Shown here: one piece after another, positions 1 through 6,684 of the stretch
Layout: every line of letters starts with the position of its first letter
Position numbering within the stretch: position 1 is the first letter of the stretch
Assembly: GCA_023136785.1 (NCBI GenBank)
Contig: JAGLQP010000090.1
Span: forward strand, 1 to 7,371
Length of the DNA stretch: 7,371 nt
Direction of reading: 5' to 3'
Source of the DNA: Spirochaetales bacterium
Lineage (GTDB): Bacteria > Spirochaetota > Spirochaetia > SZUA-6 > DRHE01
Program-made: the position numbers and the translations under genes
Notes under the pieces: generated by a model
What the model saw: only the letters and a program-made list of their open reading frames with translations
The model's database searches: none
Told to the model about the DNA's origin: nothing

Positions 1-1202
1 GAAAAGAAATCCTCGTAGACTTGGGGAAGATCCTCTCCGGCTATTCCTATACCGGTATCCGACACGGACAATTGTAGCAATCCGCGGTCCTCCCCAAAAC
101 TTAAGTTTACGGCAATTCTCCCACCCCTGAAAGTGTATTTCAGCGCATTGTCGAGCAGTTGTCTGCACAATTCTTCTAAACCATAGGGATCGACATACAC
201 TGAGGCTCCGGCAGTTCCATCAGTCACTGTCAGCTCGATTCTTTTACCGGCCACCCCGGTGTTGAATTCCCTCGCTACCCGTTCAACAATCTCGCCAGGT
301 ACAACCTCTTGATAAGTGACCTCGGTCTCCGTGCGCAGAGTTGAAAGATATAAGAGCTCGTTTACGTATCGAAGTAGACTCAAAGACCGTCGTTCCGCTC
401 TACCAACCATATCCTTTACGCCTTCGGCCACCACACCCAAAAGACCATCCAAGACTACCCGCAGGCAGCTCTGTATCGAGGACAACGATCCTTTTATATC
501 GTGGGTAACAGTCAGCACGTACCGAGACTTCTCTCTGTCCTTCGACTCCAAAGCGGAATTGGCTATTTCCAATCTGCCGATCGCCGCTTCAAGCTCCCCT
601 TCTCGTCTACGCAGAGTGTTCACGATGCTGGTTGTCATGTAGACCGTGAAGTAGATGGCCGCCACAAAAGCAGCGAAAAGACCCAACAGATAAATAGTGT
701 TTGTGCCCAGCCTTTGGGAAAGGCGATAGGAAAAAAGCGGATCCGCGGATATGGGCGCCCAGAACTCACCGGCAATCAGCAGGGTAAACAGACACACAGC
801 CAGGGTTGCCTGGATATAGGCGGCCCGGTTGGACAGCAGAATGCTGGCAATCACCATATGAAAGATGAAAAAAAGAAAAAAGGGGTTAGAAATACCACCG
901 GAGAAAAGGAGCAGGTAGGTGAGTACCAGCAGGTCGAGAGATATCTGCACATTGATGAAGATGTTCGCCCGCTCAAAATGCATTTTTCGCAAGGATAGAG
1001 TGTAGGCGAAATTCGAGACAAACAGTGCTGCGTTCCCCAAATACAAATGCATAACACGCAGATCCAACCGGAGCACAAAATTAGCAATGGTAATGACAGC
1101 AAACAGGCCGACAACGGCAATCCACCGCAGTAGAATCAGCCAGCTGATTCTTCTTCGGAGGTCTTCCAATGGCTGGTAGCGTAGCGTCTGACTGGACATC
1201 AT
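1..1202 (-). CDS. RegB-like membrane sensor histidine kinase (3' end cut by window edge)
   Basis: An uninterrupted frame of 400 codons runs off the left edge. The ATG at 1202-1200 overlaps the stop of the upstream kinase (ATGA); a second ATG follows at once. There is no clear Shine-Dalgarno, so translational coupling is likely. Residues 21-190 contain about six hydrophobic segments. GGISNPF at 102-108 lies between two of them and matches the GGxxNPF motif known in the RegB/PrrB redox-sensor family, where it is linked to quinone sensing. A charged, possibly coiled-coil linker (about 196-225) leads to the dimerisation domain with His234 in THDIKGSL, then the N box (DNALKYT, 351-357) and G1 box (DTGIGI, 382-387). 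The G2 box would lie outside the window. The H box is odd: the usual Pro is Ser and the usual Glu after His is Asp. Seen: kinase core and membrane helices. Inferred: redox or quinone input. The partner response regulator is not visible. Confidence 0.9.
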   Translation of the reverse strand, partial: MMSSQTLRYQPLEDLRRRISWLILLRWIAVVGLFAVITIANFVLRLDLRVMHLYLGNAALFVSNFAYTLSLRKMHFERANIFINVQISLDLLVLTYLLLFSGGISNPFFLFFIFHMVIASILLSNRAAYIQATLAVCLFTLLIAGEFWAPISADPLFSYRLSQRLGTNTIYLLGLFAAFVAAIYFTVYMTTSIVNTLRRREGELEAAIGRLEIANSALESKDREKSRYVLTVTHDIKGSLSSIQSCLRVVLDGLLGVVAEGVKDMVGRAERRSLSLLRYVNELLYLSTLRTETEVTYQEVVPGEIVERVAREFNTGVAGKRIELTVTDGTAGASVYVDPYGLEELCRQLLDNALKYTFRGGRIAVNLSFGEDRGLLQLSVSDTGIGIAGEDLPQVYEDFF

Positions 1203-2641
1203 GCATCAGGAGTCGTTTTTTGCTGCACTCTGTTGAGTAAAATGCGGAACGTCGTCCCCCTTCCTCTCTCGCTCTCAAAATCGATTGAGCCTCCATGCTG
1301 CTCAACCGTGGCTTTGACTATTGCCAGCCCGAGCCCTGTGCCGATTCTTGCCATTTCTTTGGCATTGGAAGCTCTGAAAAATTCGGTAAACAACTCCGAC
1401 TGCTCTTCTTTTGGGATTCCTATTCCGGTGTCGCTGATTTCGACAACCACCTGCTCTTTGCTCTCGAACAAGCTCACCGTGACTCGTCCTCCTTCAGGTG
1501 TGTACTTGATGGCATTTGACAATAGGTTGGTAATCACCGAAGCCATTCCTTCCCGGCTTCCCGGCACGATCCCATTCTGTACACGGTTATGCAGCTGAAG
1601 CTCAATCCGCTTCTCCTCTGCCCGGGTCTCAAAGAAGCGCACGTTATCATGCAGCAATTTCTGTAGATCCACCGGTTCTGGTTTCAGAGTCGACAACTCG
1701 GCCCGACCGACTGCAAGAATAAGCAGATCTCCCACGATCTCGGAGAGCATCTGGGAGCGCAGGTCTATCCTCGACAGCATATCCATCTGTTTCTTTGAAA
1801 GTTTTCCCAGATGCCCCTCCAGAAGGGTCCGCGCCATCGACTGAATGGTGTTCAAGGGGGAGCGCAGCTCGTGGGAAGCCTGGAACATGAATTTTGTCTT
1901 GGTTTGGACCAGGTTTTTAAGATCCTCGTACACCAATGCATGGGCAATGGCGAGGGATACCACATCCCCGAGGCTGGAGAGGAGAGAAATCATCCCTGGG
2001 GAAAGTCTTTGCCCCCGCTCTCCGAAGATACATATCGCCCCCAACGGCTTCTCCTCGAGATAGAGGGGGACGCAGATAAGAGATTCAAACCCCTCGTCTA
2101 CCGCGGGAAAATCACGCATGTAGATGTCCCGAACAACGATCGACTCCCTGACCAGCGAACCCTTCTGGTATATGTCTTCAACGATATCGAAAGCTTGATC
2201 CGCGCTGTCCTTCCCGAGCCCAACGATTGTACGGGCTATCATCTTGCCGGTTTTTGAGCTCAACAACTTGATCGAGCATCCCTGAACGCCCGTGGCTTCA
2301 ACGATTACCTTCGCCGCTGAATCTAGAATCTCCTGTAGTTCGAGGGTACCCGCCGCCTGTTTGATCGCCTTACAAAAGGTGTGGAACTGTCTGGCCTGCT
2401 CGCGGCAGGTCCTGACTCCTGGGGAGTTTAAGAAAACAATCCGGCTGAGGGCGATTCCCACGAAACTTCCCCCGAACAGGGCGACCACCCGCACGAAAAT
2501 TGAAGCACGATCTTCGAGCAATATCCCGCAGAGGACAAACAGGATCGTGATCCAGCCGGCGAGTATGATTGTCCAGAGCAGGTTGTGAAGCTTGGGAGTC
2601 CGCGGCTCTCCGGTCTGACCGTTCCCGAAAGGTATCTTTAT
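1199..2641 (-). CDS. GAF-domain sensor histidine kinase with short membrane hairpin, probable AUA start
   Basis: With the start proposed here the protein has 480 residues. Two hydrophobic helices (about 21-42 and 48-71) are joined by a loop of about five residues, so there is no extracytoplasmic sensor domain. A GAF domain (about 82-238; core VPLYLEEKPLGAICIFGE) follows. The HisKA domain has His257 in ASHELRSPLNTI. The HATPase domain has the N box (NLLSNAIKYTP, from 372), G1 (DTGIGIP, 404-410) and G2 (GTGLGLAI, 434-441), so it looks catalytically complete. It should autophosphorylate His257 and pass the phosphate to a response regulator not in the window. The frame is open upstream to 2950, but that part is out-of-frame mnhG sequence. 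No in-frame ATG, GTG or TTG lies between 2854 and the first helix, so I chose the AUA at 2641-2639, which overlaps the mnhG stop and has a strong ribosome site 6 bases upstream. The kinase identity is certain; the start is not. The signal sensed is unknown. Confidence 0.9.
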   Translation of the reverse strand: MKIPFGNGQTGEPRTPKLHNLLWTIILAGWITILFVLCGILLEDRASIFVRVVALFGGSFVGIALSRIVFLNSPGVRTCREQARQFHTFCKAIKQAAGTLELQEILDSAAKVIVEATGVQGCSIKLLSSKTGKMIARTIVGLGKDSADQAFDIVEDIYQKGSLVRESIVVRDIYMRDFPAVDEGFESLICVPLYLEEKPLGAICIFGERGQRLSPGMISLLSSLGDVVSLAIAHALVYEDLKNLVQTKTKFMFQASHELRSPLNTIQSMARTLLEGHLGKLSKKQMDMLSRIDLRSQMLSEIVGDLLILAVGRAELSTLKPEPVDLQKLLHDNVRFFETRAEEKRIELQLHNRVQNGIVPGSREGMASVITNLLSNAIKYTPEGGRVTVSLFESKEQVVVEISDTGIGIPKEEQSELFTEFFRASNAKEMARIGTGLGLAIVKATVEQHGGSIDFESERGRGTTFRILLNRVQQKTTPDA

Positions 2642-2973
2642 TTCTTTCCCTCTCCCTCTTCCTCGTAGATGTCGATAACGCTCTTCTTCCAGAGCTTGAC
2701 CTTTGAGTGGTGAGCGCCGCGGGATATCGCGTGGGCCGCTGTTGGGGAAGTGATAAGGATAAACACCAGACAGAGGACCGCCTTGATCCCCAAGGCGTTG
2801 AATCCTGCGTACACCAGGGTTCCAATCAGCAAGAAAATCGTGCCGAAGGTAACACACTTGGTGCCGGCCTGAAGCCGGTTGTAGATGTCGGGGAATCGCA
2901 GCAGTCCCAGGCAACCGAAGAAATTGAAGACGATACCGATCCCAAAACACACGATTCCTATAAGCTCATTCAT
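2638..2973 (-). CDS. mnhG: Mrp/Mnh cation:proton antiporter subunit G
   Basis: MnhG/MrpG/MbhC-type small membrane subunit of the Na+/H+ antiporter, 111 residues, close to family size. Three hydrophobic helices are visible (about 3-20, 40-58 and 63-78). Family signatures are GLLRFPDIYNRLQAGTK (23-39) and SPTAAHAISRGAH (76-88). The polar tail ends in EEEGEGKK. The start at 2973 is preferred over the upstream ATG at 3009, because the extra 12 residues are not family-like and a ribosome site (GGGAGGGG) lies 5 bases before 2973. The start overlaps the end of mnhF by 8 bases. The stop codon TAA overlaps the proposed AUA start of the downstream kinase. MnhG is one of the small subunits needed for assembly and activity of the hetero-oligomer; it does not itself carry the antiporter-like channel fold. 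Confidence 0.95.
   Translation of the reverse strand: MNELIGIVCFGIGIVFNFFGCLGLLRFPDIYNRLQAGTKCVTFGTIFLLIGTLVYAGFNALGIKAVLCLVFILITSPTAAHAISRGAHHSKVKLWKKSVIDIYEEEGEGKK
2648..2658 (-). promoter_or_regulatory. Ribosome binding site for the GAF histidine kinase
   Basis: The minus strand reads GAGGGAGAGGG here, a strong purine-rich Shine-Dalgarno match inside the last codons of mnhG. Six bases separate it from the AUA at 2641. It supports initiation at the mnhG stop despite the lack of a standard start codon. The same bases encode the Glu/Gly-rich tail of MnhG. Confidence 0.6.
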
Positions 2974-3232
2974 CGAAACCCCTCCCTTCCAAATACTTGG
3001 ACAGGGCAATCGTACCGATGAAACTGAGCAGAGCCCAGGTGATGGCGATGTTCATATAAAAATCTTTTCCCGTAATCACCGCCATTAAGGCGCAGAAACC
3101 CACCACTACGATTCCAAGGATATCGATTGCTACGGTCCTGTCCGGCGCTGTGGGTCCTCTACCGATGCGATAGAGGCACATGAAACAGCAAAGAAAGAGT
3201 ACGCCGATATAGATTTGAAAAACCGTTTCCAT
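2966..3232 (-). CDS. mnhF: Mrp/Mnh cation:proton antiporter subunit F
   Basis: MnhF/MrpF/MbhB-type subunit, 88 residues, the normal size for the family. Three hydrophobic helices lie at about 4-21, 34-53 and 60-77. The signature is the loop GPTAPDR (26-32) followed by VAIDILG. The ATG at 3232 has a ribosome site (GGAAGAGGAG) 7 bases upstream, immediately after the mnhE stop, with a gap of 17 bases. The end overlaps mnhG by 8 bases, so the two are probably coupled in translation. In the known Mrp complexes subunits E, F and G form a membrane module next to the antiporter-like subunits; that role is taken from the family, not from this sequence. Confidence 0.96.
   Translation of the reverse strand: METVFQIYIGVLFLCCFMCLYRIGRGPTAPDRTVAIDILGIVVVGFCALMAVITGKDFYMNIAITWALLSFIGTIALSKYLEGRGFDE
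2979..2990 (-). promoter_or_regulatory. Ribosome binding site deciding the mnhG start
   Basis: The minus strand reads GGAAGGGAGGGG, with 5 bases before the ATG at 2973. This fixes the mnhG start inside the end of mnhF and argues against the ATG at 3009. Confidence 0.65.
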
Positions 3233-3249
3233 GGCTACACTCCTCTTCC

Positions 3250-3759
3250 CTAGTCGAATATCTTTTCCAACAACGGCTCGAAGCGGGCGACGATTTGCTT
3301 GCTCGCCCCTTCCACATCCGTGTTTTTAACGTTTATCCAGTGGATGTAGAGATAGCCATCATCGGTAATGTCGACCGAGAGCGTTCCCGGTGTGAGGGTG
3401 ATTGAATTGGCCAGGGCGGTTCTGCCGGATTCGCTCTTCAGCCTTGTTTTCACTTTCACGATACCCGGGCGAATGGGCATCTTGGGATGGATCACCCGAT
3501 ACATTACATCGAAGTTGGCAATCAGCATGTAGAAGAACAACACCGGCAGATAGCAGAGAGCCCAGAAGTAACGCACCGGGGCGAACAGCTTGTGGGGATA
3601 TTTCGTGAACACTTCGACAAAGAGGATGCTGGCTAGAATTGAAAAAATGATCCCGGCAAAGAAGATCTGCCAGTCCATTGTTTGATTTTGAAAATTGTAC
3701 GGCCAGGTCAACAGATACCAGATGACCATGGAAACCAGGAATAAACCTATCCTTCTCAT
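3250..3759 (-). CDS. mnhE: Mrp/Mnh cation:proton antiporter subunit E
   Basis: MnhE/MrpE/MbhA-type subunit, 169 residues, within the usual range. Hydrophobic segments lie at about 4-20, 31-50 and 62-82, followed by a cytoplasmic domain with the family signature NSITLTPGTLSVDI (118-131) and LYIHWI (137-142). The ATG at 3759 follows the mnhD stop by 15 bases and has GGAGG 10 bases upstream, a slightly long spacing. The E subunit belongs to the part of the antiporter that is unrelated to complex I, together with F and G. Nothing is unusual in length or key motifs. Confidence 0.96.
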   Translation of the reverse strand: MRRIGLFLVSMVIWYLLTWPYNFQNQTMDWQIFFAGIIFSILASILFVEVFTKYPHKLFAPVRYFWALCYLPVLFFYMLIANFDVMYRVIHPKMPIRPGIVKVKTRLKSESGRTALANSITLTPGTLSVDITDDGYLYIHWINVKNTDVEGASKQIVARFEPLLEKIFD

Positions 3760-3774
3760 CGCAATAATTCCTCC

Positions 3775-5292
3775 CTATCTCAGGGCCAGTACTGCCTGGG
3801 CATACCCCACGCCGTTTGCCAAGGCTCCCACCGCCGGATCCAGTATCATCTCCCTGGCTCCGGGGATGAGCAGTAATCCCATACACGTGCAAAAAATCGC
3901 CAGCACGACCAGGGCAATCGACATCAGCGCCGGGGATTCCCGAACAGCCTTTAGGCTTTCGGGCAGATGTCCCAGAAAGGCGTAGCGTAACACTTTGATA
4001 AAGGAGAGCAAGGTCACGAAGCTCACCAGGATGGTGAGAGCCGCCAACCACGGATATCCACCTTGGAAAGCGGCCATGATGATGATCAGCTTGCTCCAAA
4101 AACCGTTGAAGGGCGGCACTCCGGCGATTGACAGAGATGCGATCGTACAGGTCGCCCGGGTCAGAGGCATCTTTTCGAGAAGCCCCCCCATTTCTTTCAG
4201 CTGTCGGGTTCCGGTGCTGTACTCGATCGATCCAGACACCAGGAACAGCAGAGACTTGAATACCGAGTGGTTGGCCAGGTGAAAGATGCCCCCCAGTATC
4301 GCCAGCATCGCCGCGGACTGCTTACCCCCGCTGGCCAGGATATAGCCGCCTAATCCGATCCCCAGCACCACATACCCCATCTGACTGATGCTGTGATAGG
4401 CGAGAAGGCGCTTGAAATCCCACTGGCCCACGGCCAAGAACACTCCGACGACCATAGACAAGGCGCCAATAGTGATCAGCACCGCACCGTATATCGGGGT
4501 TATCCCGATCACGTTGAACAGCACCCGGGTCAGAGCGTAGATCCCGAGGGCCTTGATCAGCACTCCGGAGAGCATGGCGGAAATCGGAGCAGGGGCGGAG
4601 GGGTGGGCATCGGGAAGCCAGGGATGGAAGGGAACCAGGGCGGCCTTGATCCCGAATCCGACGGTGAAAAATACCACTGCCAAAGTGAGGATGGGAGTTC
4701 GTGGCCCGGTCCGGATCGCCTGGGATATACTGGCCATGTTCAGATAGCCCGTTGCTCCATAAATAAAGGCGATTCCGAACAGAACCAGGGTTGAGCCGAT
4801 ACTGGCCAGGACAAGATATTTGAAGGCAGCCTCCAACTCCTCGTGGTTTCCGCCAAAGGCAACCAAGGCGTAGGAAGCCACCGAGGCAATTTCCAAGAAC
4901 ACGAACAGATTGAACATGTCCCCGGTCATGACCACACCGTTCATACCGGCCACCATGAGCAGGAAGAGGGAGTAAAACTTATATTTGGCTGTGTAGCGCT
5001 CCATATATTGGCTGGAAAACAAGGTGGCCACAAAGCTGATCAGACAGATGATCACCAGCATGAGGTTGCTAAAGCCATCCAGCACCCAGGTAATGCCGAC
5101 CGAAGCGTTCCAGCCTCCGATGCTGTATACTGTCCTGACTTGAAAGAGCAGGACCGCGATAACGAGGACCGACAGGGTCGCCAAATTCCCGATAATATCC
5201 GCCAATACACGAACTTTCCTCGAAACCAGGGGGATGAAAAAGGCTCCACCAAGAGGTATAGCAACGAGCAGCGGAATAAGTAGCGTGTTCAT
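3775..5292 (-). CDS. mnhD: Mrp/Mnh cation:proton antiporter subunit D (NuoN/NuoM-like)
   Basis: Large antiporter-like membrane subunit of 505 residues with the proton-conducting transporter fold of about 14 helices. The expected ion-path residues are present: Glu134 in NLFVFLEIASVASY, Lys216 in VGFGIKAALVPFHPWLPDAH, Lys247 in LSGVLIKALGIYAL, His338 in FHLANHSVFKSLLF, and Lys401 in PPFNGFWSK. Glu134 and Lys216 correspond to residues known to be essential in Bacillus MrpD. The start ATG at 5292 overlaps the mnhC stop as ATGA, giving tight coupling. Position after mnhC and before mnhE, together with SIAGVPPFNGFWSK, fits MrpD rather than a complex I subunit. It acts in the cytoplasmic membrane, exchanging Na+ (or another monovalent cation) against H+ as part of the complex. 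Ion specificity cannot be read from the sequence. Confidence 0.97.
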   Translation of the reverse strand: MNTLLIPLLVAIPLGGAFFIPLVSRKVRVLADIIGNLATLSVLVIAVLLFQVRTVYSIGGWNASVGITWVLDGFSNLMLVIICLISFVATLFSSQYMERYTAKYKFYSLFLLMVAGMNGVVMTGDMFNLFVFLEIASVASYALVAFGGNHEELEAAFKYLVLASIGSTLVLFGIAFIYGATGYLNMASISQAIRTGPRTPILTLAVVFFTVGFGIKAALVPFHPWLPDAHPSAPAPISAMLSGVLIKALGIYALTRVLFNVIGITPIYGAVLITIGALSMVVGVFLAVGQWDFKRLLAYHSISQMGYVVLGIGLGGYILASGGKQSAAMLAILGGIFHLANHSVFKSLLFLVSGSIEYSTGTRQLKEMGGLLEKMPLTRATCTIASLSIAGVPPFNGFWSKLIIIMAAFQGGYPWLAALTILVSFVTLLSFIKVLRYAFLGHLPESLKAVRESPALMSIALVVLAIFCTCMGLLLIPGAREMILDPAVGALANGVGYAQAVLALR

Positions 5293-5636
5293 CCCTTCAA
5301 CCTCCTGATCTCCGAGATATCAAAGGTTCCGTACTTCTCATACAGACGGACACACAGGGCGATCGCCAGGGTCGTGACCCCGAGACCGATTACAATCGAA
5401 GTCACCACCAGGGCTTGGGGGAGGGGATCAACGGAGCGGGCTAAAAACTCTAGAGGACCCGCGCCCTCTTCGACGATCGGCGCCACCCCGTCCTTGCGGT
5501 AGCCGAGAAGGACAAGAAACAGGTTCACCGCATACTCCATGATGGTCAGACCGATTACGATCTTCACGATATTTTTCTTGGTCAGGGTGCAATACAGGCC
5601 TATGACAAATAGAACAAAGCACAGGGCGTAAACCAT
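5289..5636 (-). CDS. mnhC: Mrp/Mnh cation:proton antiporter subunit C (NuoK-like)
   Basis: NuoK-family subunit (MnhC/MrpC/MbhG), 115 residues with three helices at about 3-18, 24-46 and 76-98. Glu34 in GLTIMEYAVNLFLV sits where NuoK has its conserved membrane glutamate, and DPLPQALVVTSIVIG (70-84) is the typical MrpC/NuoK segment. The ATG at 5636 follows the mnhB stop after 2 bases, with GAGGAGGAG 5 bases upstream; those bases also encode the glutamates at the end of MnhB. The stop overlaps mnhD as ATGA. In the complex it connects the ion paths of neighbouring antiporter-like subunits, by analogy with NuoK. Confidence 0.96.
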   Translation of the reverse strand: MVYALCFVLFVIGLYCTLTKKNIVKIVIGLTIMEYAVNLFLVLLGYRKDGVAPIVEEGAGPLEFLARSVDPLPQALVVTSIVIGLGVTTLAIALCVRLYEKYGTFDISEIRRLKG

Positions 5637-5638
5637 TC

Positions 5639-6121
5639 CTACTCCTCCTCTTCCTCCTGGATCATCTTCTGACTCCCATCTTCGACCAGCACGATTCTAA
5701 GTACGGAGAGTATGATAAAAATGAGAAAGAGCGAGGCCGCCACCTTCAAACCGATGGCGATATTGCTGATCAGGATCGTACCCGAACTCAACAGGGTAAA
5801 CTTCGCTCCTGGATAACGATTCTGCAAAACGTTGGCGAAAAAGATCCCCCCGGATCCCAACCCGAAGAGGGCCACAACGAGGAACAGCAGAGCCCCCGAG
5901 CTGTCCAGGTGATGGCCGGCTCGCAAGCTCAATCGCTTCAAGGTGAACTCTTTGCCGTAGGCCAGAGTGAGCAGCATGTAGGAGCAGGCGATGATCACCC
6001 CGCCGGCAAAGCCTCCCCCCGGGGCCAGATGCCCGGTGATGATGATGTAGATCCCGTAGAGAAAGATGAAAACCTTTAACCAGCGGGTCACGGTTTTTAC
6101 GATCACTGTCATTCCGTTCAT
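5639..6121 (-). CDS. mnhB: Mrp/Mnh cation:proton antiporter subunit B (MnhB domain)
   Basis: MnhB/MrpB/MbhF-type subunit, 160 residues. Four hydrophobic segments lie at about 15-29, 37-54, 76-97 and 113-142. The hallmark is GHLAPGGGFAGGV (30-42). The ATG at 6121 overlaps the upstream stop as ATGA; an ATG three codons later (6112) is a possible alternative, but coupling favours the first. The C-terminus is a run of five glutamates whose codons double as the mnhC ribosome site. It is a core subunit of the cation/proton antiporter in the cytoplasmic membrane. Confidence 0.95.
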   Translation of the reverse strand: MNGMTVIVKTVTRWLKVFIFLYGIYIIITGHLAPGGGFAGGVIIACSYMLLTLAYGKEFTLKRLSLRAGHHLDSSGALLFLVVALFGLGSGGIFFANVLQNRYPGAKFTLLSSGTILISNIAIGLKVAASLFLIFIILSVLRIVLVEDGSQKMIQEEEEE

Positions 6122-6675
6122 TTGTCCTTCTCCCGTTTCGACCAGGCTCTTCCCCGGAGCACCGCCAGGGCGCCGAGAACGGCGGCAAACAGCACGGTTG
6201 CTTCACCGAGAGTATCGTAGGCCCTGTAGTCGAGAAGAATTGAAGTCACGATATTGGCCGATCCGGTCTCCTTCAGACCGTCGGCTAAGTATTTGTTGGA
6301 GGGAGCGTTTCCCACTGCAGAGATGATCGGTGTGCCGAACTCATTCAAACTGCGGAAGGCATAGTATCCGAAGGCAAAAAAACCGACTGTGAGCAGACAC
6401 ACGATCAGCAGCCCGGCCCAGTGAATATGGCCCTTGGTGGGGATCACATCTCTGCCGATCGTCGCCCGAATGAGGAAGATCAACAGCACCACCTCCACGG
6501 CGATCTGGACGATGGCCAGGTCGGGAGCCCGCAGAAACAGGAAAGCGATGCTCAATCCGAAACCGATCGCTCCGAGGGAAATCACCGAGGACAGCAGGTT
6601 TTTCGTCTCCACGGCGATGAGCGCCCCTACGATCAGAAAAACGAGCAGAATAAATAAATACAGTTCTATTCCCAT
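6118..6675 (-). CDS. MbhD/MbhE-like subunit (DUF4040), equivalent to the MrpA C-terminus
   Basis: A 185-residue membrane protein with two parts. Residues 1 to about 75 resemble the DUF4040/MbhD domain, with APDLAIVQIAVEVVLL (50-65), a NuoJ-like segment. Residues about 85-178 resemble MbhE, with NIVTSILLDYRAYDTLGEA (141-159), the signature found at the end of MrpA. In classical Mrp systems both parts are fused to the C-terminus of the large MrpA; in Mbh hydrogenases they are separate genes. Here they form one small gene between the NuoL-like subunit and mnhB, so subunit A is split. The ATG at 6675 is 9 bases after the upstream stop, with GAGGT 6 bases upstream; the end overlaps mnhB as ATGA. 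Some annotations would call such a protein MnhB-like; the true MnhB domain is in the next gene. Confidence 0.92.
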   Translation of the reverse strand: MGIELYLFILLVFLIVGALIAVETKNLLSSVISLGAIGFGLSIAFLFLRAPDLAIVQIAVEVVLLIFLIRATIGRDVIPTKGHIHWAGLLIVCLLTVGFFAFGYYAFRSLNEFGTPIISAVGNAPSNKYLADGLKETGSANIVTSILLDYRAYDTLGEATVLFAAVLGALAVLRGRAWSKREKDK

Positions 6676-6684
6676 GACCTAACC

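Noticed and set aside
316..2257. Plus-strand frames of 108, 165, 121 and 148 codons opposite the two kinases
   Set aside because: They lie opposite conserved kinase motifs in the correct minus-strand frame and show no recognisable domain of their own.
2642..2950. N-terminal 103 residues of a 583-residue version of the GAF kinase starting at the ATG at 2950
   Set aside because: This stretch is mnhG read in another frame. It is rich in Arg, Pro and Gly, resembles no kinase N-terminus and has no ribosome site logic. MnhG is clearly the coding frame there.
2974..3009. Upstream ATG of mnhG at 3009
   Set aside because: The 12 added residues are not family-like and would lie wholly within mnhF. 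A good ribosome site precedes the ATG at 2973.
3359..4099. 246-codon minus-strand frame across mnhE and mnhD
   Set aside because: Out-of-frame shadow of two well-recognised genes, low in hydrophobic pattern and without family resemblance.
4393..5283. Plus-strand open frames of 133 and 146 codons opposite mnhD
   Set aside because: Antisense shadows with composition typical of the complement of a hydrophobic gene (many Gln, His, Asp, Gly). No ribosome site or neighbours support them.
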